NCBI GenBank assembly: GCA_026393975.1
Contig: JAPKZD010000003.1
Coordinates: 97,814 to 161,813, forward strand
Direction of reading: 5' to 3'
Source: Candidatus Aminicenantota bacterium
GTDB lineage: Bacteria > Acidobacteriota > Aminicenantia > Aminicenantales > Saccharicenantaceae
DNA: 64,000 nt
The translations under genes and the position numbers were made by a program. The notes under the pieces are model-generated. The model had not been told where the DNA came from. It searched no databases and saw nothing but the letters and a program-made list of their open reading frames with translations. How positions within the stretch are numbered: the first letter of the stretch is position 1; each line of letters begins with the position of its first letter. This document shows, piece by piece, positions 40,763-48,117 of the stretch.

Positions 40763-41617
40763 CTATTTCGCCAAAGCGTCGTAATAGAGGGCCGCGGCGC
40801 CGAGGATGGCGATGTTCTCGGTCTCCGAGACATCGATCTTCAGCCGTTCCTTGGTGATGGAATAGGCGAAGGACTGGAACGCCTGCCACATGGCCGCCTG
40901 GAAGAACCGGAAGGACTTGCTGACCGACCCGCCGAGGACGATGACCTCCGGGTCGACGGCGTAGCAGATGGCCTTGACCGCTTCTCCGAGATGGCCGCCG
41001 AACTCGGCGAAGATCCGGAGGGCGCGCGCGTCGTCCCGCTCTGCCCGCCCGGAGAGCTCGCGGCCGGAAACGCCGTGGACGCGCGCGAAGAACTGGCCGC
41101 TGGCGTAGGCTTCGAAATTCCGGTCGAGGTAGGGGAGCATGCCGAACTCTCCGGCCCCGCAATTGATACCGGAGTAGAGCCTGCCATTGGCGATGACCCC
41201 GGCCCCGAGCCCCGTCCCGAGGATCAAGCCGACGGCATGGTCGTAGGGTTTCGCCCTGCCGAAATATTTCTCGCCTGCGGCGAAACAGTTGGCGTCGTTG
41301 TTGACGTAGGCGGGAAGACGGTAGCGCTCCTCGAGATGGGCCTTGAGGGGGACCTTTTTCCAGGAGCGGATGTTCTGGACGTCGTAAACGATCCCGGCCT
41401 TGAGGTCGATGACCGAGGGCACCCCGGCCCCGATCCCGGCCACGTCCGGCCTCATGATCGGGTCGATGGCGCTGAAGACGTCCTCGAGGACGTCCTGTTC
41501 CGAACCCTGACTTCGGACGGCGACGGACCGGACGTCGGTGAGACGACCGCCCTCGACGACGCCGGCCCGGACGTTCGTCCCGCCGAGGTCGACGCCGATG
41601 ACCGTGTCCGCGCTCAC
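40763..41617 (-). CDS. ROK family sugar kinase, variant lacking the zinc cluster
   Basis: 284 aa from GTG, after GGAAGAAAAAGGAAG. ATP site VIGVDLGGTNVRAGVV, catalytic NNDAN (Asp), LILGTGLGAGVI and a C-terminal VIVLGGSV. Most ROK kinases carry CxCGxxGCxE after the GAGE/H motif; here the segment reads GAGEFGMLPYLDRNFEAYASGQFF, with no Cys, so the structural zinc is absent. It phosphorylates a hexose or related sugar; identity unknown. The GTGA overlap with the permease gene ties it to sugar import. Confidence 0.88.
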   Translation of the reverse strand: MSADTVIGVDLGGTNVRAGVVEGGRLTDVRSVAVRSQGSEQDVLEDVFSAIDPIMRPDVAGIGAGVPSVIDLKAGIVYDVQNIRSWKKVPLKAHLEERYRLPAYVNNDANCFAAGEKYFGRAKPYDHAVGLILGTGLGAGVIANGRLYSGINCGAGEFGMLPYLDRNFEAYASGQFFARVHGVSGRELSGRAERDDARALRIFAEFGGHLGEAVKAICYAVDPEVIVLGGSVSKSFRFFQAAMWQAFQSFAYSITKERLKIDVSETENIAILGAAALYYDALAK

Positions 41618-42912
41618 GCCGCTTCCTTTTTCTTCCTCATGGCGATCGTCTCGTTGGCGATGAGCGGCCGGGCCCAGAGGCCGATGCTCAGGATGTAGCC
41701 GAGGGTGAGATAGAGGAAGAACATCCCCTGGCGGAGGCCGAATGCGTCCCCCAGGCGGCCGATGACGAGGGGCACGATCGCTCCGCCGATGATCCCGGTG
41801 CAGAGGATCCCGGAGAACGAGCCGTGGTGGCTCGAGACGGAGTTCAGGGCGAGCGAGAAGATGATCGGCCACATGACCGAGGCGGCGAAACCCATGAGCG
41901 GGAACATGATCAGGGCCAGCGGTCCCGGCCCGAACAGGGCCAGGCTGAGGAAGACGATGGCCGCGACGGCGAACCCGACCAGGACCTTCCGGCTGTCGAA
42001 AAGCTTGAGCAAGACGAGGCCGAGGATGCCGCCGACGGTCATCAGGCCCCAGAAGAGGGAGACCTTGCTGGCCCCGACGGTTTGCGGGTCGATCTTGTGG
42101 TAGGTCACCAGGAACTGCGAGATCCAGTTGGCGACGCCCTGCTCCGTCCCGACGTAGGCGAAGATCCCCAGGAAGTAGAGGAGGACGACCTTGTTCTTGA
42201 AGAGCGCCTTGTGGGTGGCCCAGGCGCCGGCCCGTTCCTCCTCTTTCTTGATCACGAGCGGGAAACGGACGGCGGCCAGGACGGCGATCATCACAATGAC
42301 CAGGACGGCGAACACCCAGTAGACGGCGACCCACGGCAGTTCGGGCGGCACGAGCTTCGACATGAGGCCGATGAGCGGCTTGCCCTCGCCGCCGGGCTGT
42401 CCCAGGTTCCGGACGAAATAGGTATAGATGTAGGGGCTGAGGAAGGAGGCGCCGCCGAAAAGGAGCTGGGCCATGACCGAATTGAAGGCGAAATGTTCTT
42501 CGCCGCCGGAAACGCGCAGGAGGGGGTTAATGGCCACTTGGAGAGCGGCCATGCCGGCCCCGATAAGGAACAGCGACAGGATGGCCGTCGAGTAGCGGGG
42601 AGAGAGGGAGAAAAGCATGGCCCCGCAGAAGGCCAGGACGAAGGCGGCGATCATGACCGGCTTCTCCCGGTATTTCTCGAGGAGCATGCCGGCCGGGATG
42701 GACATGAAACCGTAGGCGATGAAGAAAGCGAAAGGGAGGAGGGCGACGAGGGTCAGGCTGAGCTTGAAGCTCTTGATGATATCGGGGACGAGCGGCCCGA
42801 TGATGTTGGTCAGGAGCGAGATGACGAAGAAGGTCAGGAAAATGAGGGCGACCATCCCGTAATGACGGGCGGGCGCGGCGTGAGACGCAGGAACGGACGT
42901 GTTATCGTTCAT
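41614..42912 (-). CDS. FucP-type MFS sugar:proton symporter
   Basis: 432 aa, 12 TM helices. FHS family (FucP-like) features: GPLVPDIIKSFKLSLTLVALLPFAFFIAYGFMSIPAGML near the N-terminus and VAINPLLRVSGGEEHFAFNSVMAQLLFGGASFLSP. These carriers import fucose, glucose or related sugars with protons. It is followed by an overlapping ROK kinase, so import and phosphorylation are coupled genetically. The N-terminus is short and hydrophilic. Confidence 0.92.
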   Translation of the reverse strand: MNDNTSVPASHAAPARHYGMVALIFLTFFVISLLTNIIGPLVPDIIKSFKLSLTLVALLPFAFFIAYGFMSIPAGMLLEKYREKPVMIAAFVLAFCGAMLFSLSPRYSTAILSLFLIGAGMAALQVAINPLLRVSGGEEHFAFNSVMAQLLFGGASFLSPYIYTYFVRNLGQPGGEGKPLIGLMSKLVPPELPWVAVYWVFAVLVIVMIAVLAAVRFPLVIKKEEERAGAWATHKALFKNKVVLLYFLGIFAYVGTEQGVANWISQFLVTYHKIDPQTVGASKVSLFWGLMTVGGILGLVLLKLFDSRKVLVGFAVAAIVFLSLALFGPGPLALIMFPLMGFAASVMWPIIFSLALNSVSSHHGSFSGILCTGIIGGAIVPLVIGRLGDAFGLRQGMFFLYLTLGYILSIGLWARPLIANETIAMRKKKEAA

Positions 42913-42974
42913 GGGCAGGCACCGCCTTTCGGATTCATTTGTACACCAATTCGGGGCGAATGAAAAGATTCGTC

Positions 42975-45680
42975 CTACCGGCCCTTCTTGTCTCCCGTTT
43001 GCTCCTTATCGCGTTGGAGCTCGATGAGATCGACGGTCTGCGAGAAGTCGCCGAGGAGGTACTTGGCGAAATAGTCGGCCCGGATCCAGAACCAGTAGTC
43101 GTTCATGTCGCCGTAGCCGTGCCGCTGGCCGGGGAAGAGGAAGACGTCGAAGCGCTTGTTGGCCTTGATCAGAGCGTTGGCCAGCCGGATCGTGTTTCCC
43201 GGGTGGACGTTGTTGTCCATGTCGCCGGTCGCCAGCAGCAGGTGGCCCTTGAGGTTCCGGGCGATCTCGGAGTTCTTGTCGATGCTGTACTCGAACTTGA
43301 CGTTCCCTTCCTTGTCCGTGACTTCCTTGACGCCGTGGTGCTTCTCGCTCCACCAGCGGTTGTAGATGTTGTTCTCGTGGTTGCCGGACGAGGACACGCC
43401 GACCTTGAAGAAGTCGGGATAGACGAGCAGGGCCGCGGCCGTCATGAACCCGCCGCCTGAGTGGCCGTAGATGCCGACCCGGTCGGTGTCGACGTAGGGA
43501 TACTTGATAGCCAATTGCTCGATGGCCCGCTTCTTGTCGGCCAGGCCGTAGTCGCGGAGGTTGCCGTAACCGTAGTTGTGGTACCACTTCGAGCGCATCG
43601 GGTTGCCGCCGCGGTTGCCGACCTCGATGACGACGAAACCGAGTTGGGCCAGGGCGACGTTGCCGTTGCGGGGCGAGAACGTCTTGGTCACGCTCTCGGT
43701 CTGCGGGCCGGGGTAGACGTAGGCGATGACCGGGTACTTCACGGTGGGATCGAAGTCGAAGGGTTTGTACATGACGCCGTAGAGGTCGGTGACGCCGTCG
43801 TCGGCCTTGACCTTGAATGGCTCGGGAAACTTGTAGCCGGCTTCGACCAGGGCGGTCGTGTCGGTCGTCTCGAGCTTGAGGAGGAGGTTCCCGGCCATGT
43901 CGCGGAGTTCCGAGACGGGGGCCGTGTCGACCCGGGAGGATGTGTCGACGAACACCCGAATGTTGTCGTCGGCGTCGGCACCATGGTTGGCGTCGCCGGG
44001 ATTGAGGAGCTTGAGGCCGGTGCCGTCGAGGTTGATGCGATAGAGATGGAAATAGTAGGGGTCCTCGTTCGGCTCGCGGCCGCAGGCGTTGAAGTAGAGG
44101 ACGCGCGTCTTCTCATCGACACCCTCGATACCCTGGCAGGTGAACTCGCCCGAGGTGACCTGCGACTTGAGCTTGCCGTCGCTATCGTAGAGGTAATAGT
44201 GGCCCCAGCCGTCGCGTTCGGACCACCAGACCATCTCTTTTCCGCCGTTGACGAGCCGCAGGGATTCGACGTCGACGTAGGTGTTCAGGCGCTCCTCGAT
44301 CAGGACTTTCACTTCGCCCGTCGCCGTGTCGGCGACGCAGACGTCATACTTGTGGAGGTCCCGGCTCTGGCGTCCGAAATAGAGCTTGTCGGACGTGTCG
44401 CTCAGCCACTGGGAAGGCGGCGGGAAGTCCTTCTCGCGGTCGACGTTGCGGCGCGGCGCGGTCTCGACGCTCAGCGTCTGGTCCTTGAAGGCGTCGGCCT
44501 TGACCTTGATCTTCGCCTTGCCGGCGATGTCGAAGACGAGGAGTTCGGGCTGGGCCTGGTTTTCCTCGCCCGGCATGGGGTAGCGGTAGGTTTCGAGGGT
44601 TGGCCGGGGATTGGCCAGGACGTTGATGACCCAGAGGTCCCCGACCTTGCGCTCGTCGTCGCGGACGCACGCGAACTTCTTCGAGTCCTTGGACCAGTCG
44701 ATGGAGCCGGCCGGGACGCGATAGTCCTTGCGGTCCTTCTCGTCCTTCTGGAACTCCTTCTTGTCCTCGTCGTTGAGGTCCCGGGCGTAGGAGAAATGCT
44801 CCTCGCCGTCGGTCGTCAACTGAACCTCCTTGATGGCCGCGTCGTCGGCCTTCTTCTGGGCCAGCTTGAAGTTCTCGGCGTCCATCATGAAAAGGTTATA
44901 GCTGCGGACAAAGACGACGACCTTCTCGTCCGGGGAGACAGAGGCCCAGCGGGGCCGCTTGGGCGGAGCTTCGTAGTCGGGGAGGAGGGTGAGCTTGCCG
45001 GAAGCGAGCTGGTATTCGAAATAGAGGGTCGTCGTCTTCTTCTCGGGCTCTTTGGCCTTGTCCGCGTCGGCGTCCTTCTTGTCCAGGTCCTTCTTTTCCA
45101 GATCTTTCTTGTCCTGCTCTTTTTTCTCCTCGTCTTTCTTTTCGCCCTGCTTGGCCGCGTCCTCCTTGGCCTTCTTGGCGTCCTCGCGCTTTTTCTCGAT
45201 GTCGCCGGCCTTTACGATCTTGTCCCCGACGCGGACATCCGAGTCCTTCTGGACCTCGAGCTCCAAGCGGAGGGCCGTGTCTTTGTTGATGAATTTCACG
45301 GTCTTGAAGGGCAGGTGCTGAGAGTCGTAGGGCGTCAGGACGATCCGGGTCAGCAGAGCCGCCATTTTAGCGTTGTCGAAGAGCGGGGTCTTCGCGGCGC
45401 GCAGGGGGTCGACGATGGTGAACGACCGTCCCTTGCTCGTCTCCCAGCCGTACCAGAACCGGTCGCCCGTCTCGAGCCAGTGGGCCTGGACGGCGGTGTC
45501 GAAGACGAACTTGCCGACCTTGGCCGGCGTGAAACGCGCGGCCAGGTCGTAGTTGGCCTTGTCGGCCTTCTTCATTTCTTCGCCGGCCGCGATAGGCGGG
45601 CTGAATATCGCGAAACACAGCAAAAGAATCAATGCTGCCGCTGATCCGACGGCGTTTCGAACGCGCGCTCGATGAGACAT
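42975..45680 (-). CDS. S9 family (DPP IV-type) prolyl oligopeptidase, secreted
   Basis: 901 aa with an N-terminal signal (VGSAAALILLLCFAIFSPPI). A beta-propeller domain (about 70-640) carries FYWWSERDGWGHYYLYD-type blades, then the alpha/beta hydrolase domain with GHSGGG (Ser741), TGDMDNNVHP (Asp820 or Asp822) and QRHGYG (His854). It cleaves peptides after proline or similar. An unusual Lys/Glu/Asp-rich insertion, residues 160-216, lies in the propeller. CCAAGGAGG precedes the ATG at 45680; the frame upstream to 46490 is opposite the methyltransferase and rejected. An extended -10 (TGTTATAAT) lies upstream. Confidence 0.93.
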   Translation of the reverse strand: MSHRARVRNAVGSAAALILLLCFAIFSPPIAAGEEMKKADKANYDLAARFTPAKVGKFVFDTAVQAHWLETGDRFWYGWETSKGRSFTIVDPLRAAKTPLFDNAKMAALLTRIVLTPYDSQHLPFKTVKFINKDTALRLELEVQKDSDVRVGDKIVKAGDIEKKREDAKKAKEDAAKQGEKKDEEKKEQDKKDLEKKDLDKKDADADKAKEPEKKTTTLYFEYQLASGKLTLLPDYEAPPKRPRWASVSPDEKVVVFVRSYNLFMMDAENFKLAQKKADDAAIKEVQLTTDGEEHFSYARDLNDEDKKEFQKDEKDRKDYRVPAGSIDWSKDSKKFACVRDDERKVGDLWVINVLANPRPTLETYRYPMPGEENQAQPELLVFDIAGKAKIKVKADAFKDQTLSVETAPRRNVDREKDFPPPSQWLSDTSDKLYFGRQSRDLHKYDVCVADTATGEVKVLIEERLNTYVDVESLRLVNGGKEMVWWSERDGWGHYYLYDSDGKLKSQVTSGEFTCQGIEGVDEKTRVLYFNACGREPNEDPYYFHLYRINLDGTGLKLLNPGDANHGADADDNIRVFVDTSSRVDTAPVSELRDMAGNLLLKLETTDTTALVEAGYKFPEPFKVKADDGVTDLYGVMYKPFDFDPTVKYPVIAYVYPGPQTESVTKTFSPRNGNVALAQLGFVVIEVGNRGGNPMRSKWYHNYGYGNLRDYGLADKKRAIEQLAIKYPYVDTDRVGIYGHSGGGFMTAAALLVYPDFFKVGVSSSGNHENNIYNRWWSEKHHGVKEVTDKEGNVKFEYSIDKNSEIARNLKGHLLLATGDMDNNVHPGNTIRLANALIKANKRFDVFLFPGQRHGYGDMNDYWFWIRADYFAKYLLGDFSQTVDLIELQRDKEQTGDKKGR

Positions 45681-45731
45681 GGATAAGACCTCCTTGGGCA
45701 AGGCGCGGATTATAACAAATCCAGGGGTTTC

Positions 45732-45760
45732 TTGACATCTTCTTGACACTTTTTTTACAA
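45732..45760 (+). promoter_or_regulatory. Promoter of the methyltransferase gene at 45822
   Basis: TTGACA (45732-45737), 17-nt spacer, TTACAA (45755-45760); leader about 55 nt. Confidence 0.5.
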
Positions 45761-45821
45761 AAGCGTGACAACTCCCTCCGGAATGATTGCTAAATTGGCT
45801 TCGGAACGGCGAATACCTATC

Positions 45822-46547
45822 ATGAGAAATCGTAAAGATCCGATCTTCGATATCGAGCGGGCCTATGCCGATTGCCACCGGATCGTACTTTCTCTGGTCG
45901 ACGGCGAGCCTTGCGGCCGCGCCCTCGACCTCGGCGCAGGCCAGGGGGCCCTTTCTCAGGCGCTGAAGGAACGCGGTTTCGAAGTGACAGCGGTGGATGT
46001 CAATGCCGAGCAGTTCCGCGCCGCCGGTGTCGAATTCGCGAAGCTCGACCTCAATAAGCTCCTCCCTTTTCCCGGCCAGAGTTTCAACGTCGTTTTGGCC
46101 GTAGAAATCCTGGAACATCTCGAAGCGCCTCGGGCTTTCGTGCGCGAGATTTTCCGGATATTGAAACCCGGCGGCCTGGCCGTCCTCACGACGCCCAACA
46201 TCACCTCGATCCCCAGCCGCATCTTCTTTCTCGCCACGGGCTTTTTCGACCTCTACGTTCCGACGAAGAAGCGGCTCAAAGACCCATTCAGCTCCGAGGC
46301 CGACGGCCATATCAGCCCGCTTCCCGGTTGGCTGGTGCGCTATTTCTTGAAAGACGCCGGATTCGAAATTAAAAAAACGCGGTACACGATGGCTTACCTT
46401 CCGCTCGTCCCGCGTGCCTTCCTTTGGTTCTTCCGCGGACCGCTTTTGGGCCGCTGCGGAATCAATGCTGTCAGGAAGCCGGCCCGCCACCTCTTTATCG
46501 GATCGCGATGTCCATCTTTACCCACCAGGACGGGCCGGGGGGTTTAG
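45822..46547 (+). CDS. SAM-dependent methyltransferase (Methyltransf_11-like)
   Basis: 241 aa from the ATG at 45822, which begins MRNRKDPIFDIERAY; a GTG at 45765 would add 19 residues and lie at the transcript start. Motif I RALDLGAGQGALSQALKERG, motif II VTAVDVN, motif post-I LPFPGQSFNVVLAVEILEHLEAP (EILEH) and FRILKPGGLAVLTTPN are typical of class I small-molecule or lipid methyltransferases. The last residues after LFIGSR overlap the convergent gene by 53 bp and may be non-native. Substrate unknown. Confidence 0.88.
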   Translation: MRNRKDPIFDIERAYADCHRIVLSLVDGEPCGRALDLGAGQGALSQALKERGFEVTAVDVNAEQFRAAGVEFAKLDLNKLLPFPGQSFNVVLAVEILEHLEAPRAFVREIFRILKPGGLAVLTTPNITSIPSRIFFLATGFFDLYVPTKKRLKDPFSSEADGHISPLPGWLVRYFLKDAGFEIKKTRYTMAYLPLVPRAFLWFFRGPLLGRCGINAVRKPARHLFIGSRCPSLPTRTGRGV

Positions 46548-47403
46548 GGTGTTTGGCCGAAGCAAAAAGCGGCTTGAGGCACTGAGCGACTTTAGTCAGA
46601 GGGCGGACAAGGACCTCTTCCGGTTTCCCAGAACTGCCGACTCGAACAAGGACTGTGAACGGCCCGAGGTCTGCATTGGGAAGTCCTCTCGTGCACCTGG
46701 GCAGGGCAGACGCTAACCAAGAGCCGGCTGCCTTGCGCGCGAAGGTTACATCATACCGTTCCCCATCTTTCGATTTCAAATTATCGTCGGCGGTCCTGAG
46801 TGCGGCATCGAAATCACTCGACGGCTGGCCGGAAGACCCTGCAGCATCTATGGCTAACAGGGATGAAACCACCGTTCTAAAGGCAAGCAGTTCTGATTCG
46901 GTCGCGATCTTATCCCGCGTATTCATAGCAACGGAAAACATGTACCAATAGTCTTTCCCGGGGTTGAGATAAGCCACATATTCATGGAACTTCCCCTCGA
47001 GGCAAAATAGCTTCGGATAGCACGGATACAGAGGGTGCGAGGCCTCTAAATCTTGTAATATAATCGCCGCGAATTGCTTCCGATATCCCTCCATGTCTGC
47101 AGCCAGGTCCGCGCCCGTATCCTCATTCTTCTTATTATTGATCCGCACGCGGATGACCCCATAGGCCGTGGTCATATCGTGCCCTTTTTGATAGAAAATG
47201 ATGTTCGATTTCAAATTGGAAGCCCTCTCCCAATCGCCTTGCCAACCTGCCGGCTCTTTAACTCCGAATCTGAATCTATCTCCATGCAGAATAAGCCAAT
47301 CCTTGGGTTGCTCTTGACTCGGAAGCCAAGGGCAAATAAGAACAGCTAGCAAGATCAGAGATGATGTAATTTTCTTGGGGCCCAATATTTTGCCAATAAC
47401 CAT
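46495..47403 (-). CDS. Secreted hypothetical protein with TonB-C-like end
   Basis: 302 aa with a signal peptide (ITSSLILLAVLICPWLPSQ). I do not recognise a family. Residues 45-180 hold mixed strands (HGDRFRFGVKEPAGW, YGVIRVRINN). The end (GPFTVLVRVGSSGKPEEVLVRPLTKVAQCLKPLFA) looks like the C-terminal domain of TonB-type proteins, though at low certainty. CCAAAGGGGAGG precedes the ATG at 47403. DNA here is clearly more AT-rich than the surroundings, consistent with acquisition. It overlaps the convergent methyltransferase by 53 bp. Confidence 0.6.
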   Translation of the reverse strand: MVIGKILGPKKITSSLILLAVLICPWLPSQEQPKDWLILHGDRFRFGVKEPAGWQGDWERASNLKSNIIFYQKGHDMTTAYGVIRVRINNKKNEDTGADLAADMEGYRKQFAAIILQDLEASHPLYPCYPKLFCLEGKFHEYVAYLNPGKDYWYMFSVAMNTRDKIATESELLAFRTVVSSLLAIDAAGSSGQPSSDFDAALRTADDNLKSKDGERYDVTFARKAAGSWLASALPRCTRGLPNADLGPFTVLVRVGSSGKPEEVLVRPLTKVAQCLKPLFASAKHPKPPGPSWWVKMDIAIR

Positions 47404-47519
47404 GACAAAACCTCCCCTTTGGGCCGGGATCAAAATCCGCAGACTACAGCGAATGTTACTCTTTGGTATTTAGCAAAGTCAAGCAGCCGGAAAGGAATAA
47501 AAGCACCGGCTTTTTCCCC

Positions 47520-48116
47520 TCAGAAGAGCGCCAGGGAATATTCCCGGAGCCGGGTCTGGCGGCGGCGGGCGTCCGGACAGTGCCGCCCGAGCTCGGCCCA
47601 GAACGGTCGGCCGTGGCCCCTGACGCGGGTGTGGACGAGCTCGTGGAGGATGACGTAGTCGGCCAGGTCCTGGGGCACGACGGCCAGACAAGCGTTGAGC
47701 TGGATGCGGCCGGAGGGCGAGGCGCTGCCCCAGAGCGTGCCCTGGTTCCGGACGCTCAATCGTCCGGGAGTGAAGCCGTGCTCTTCGGCCAGCGCGGCCA
47801 GGCGTCCGGCGAGGTGGGCGCGGGCGGCCCGGCGGTCGAGACGCTCCGCGGCGAGGACAGCCTCGCGGCAGCGGTCCCTGGCCCGCTCGACCCGGGCGAG
47901 CGTCCGTTCGATCCAATCGAGCTTGGAGAGGGCGACCCGGTGGGCCTCGTCGAACGAAACGCGCGCCGGGACGGCGACCCGCACACCCCGCGAGGCCCGG
48001 ACCGTCAGCCCGATGTGGCGGGCCCGCCGGCTCTTCTCGAAAAGAACCGGCCCGACGCCGTCGAGCACGATCGTCTTGGACGGCCCCGCGGCCGTCGCCC
48101 CGCCCGGCCCGGTCAT
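47520..48116 (-). CDS. YgjP-type metal-dependent hydrolase (DUF45)
   Basis: 198 aa. Arg-rich basic protein with RSRRARHIGLTVRASRGVRV-like opening (residues 29-49), LWGSASPSGRIQLNACLAVVPQDLADYVILHELVH and HGRPFWAEL. The zinc motif HELVH...H (HExxH plus third His of RGHG) is complete, as in YgjP/SprT-like predicted metallopeptidases. It begins 1 nt after the upstream gene's stop, so it is translated from the same message as the large propeller protein. Biological target unknown. Confidence 0.9.
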   Translation of the reverse strand: MTGPGGATAAGPSKTIVLDGVGPVLFEKSRRARHIGLTVRASRGVRVAVPARVSFDEAHRVALSKLDWIERTLARVERARDRCREAVLAAERLDRRAARAHLAGRLAALAEEHGFTPGRLSVRNQGTLWGSASPSGRIQLNACLAVVPQDLADYVILHELVHTRVRGHGRPFWAELGRHCPDARRRQTRLREYSLALF

Positions 48117-48117
48117 C

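Noticed and set aside
39734..42912. Whether the DUF481, ROK and FucP genes form a fucose operon
   Set aside because: The DUF481 gene has its own promoter and a 144-bp gap from the ROK gene; only ROK and FucP are coupled.
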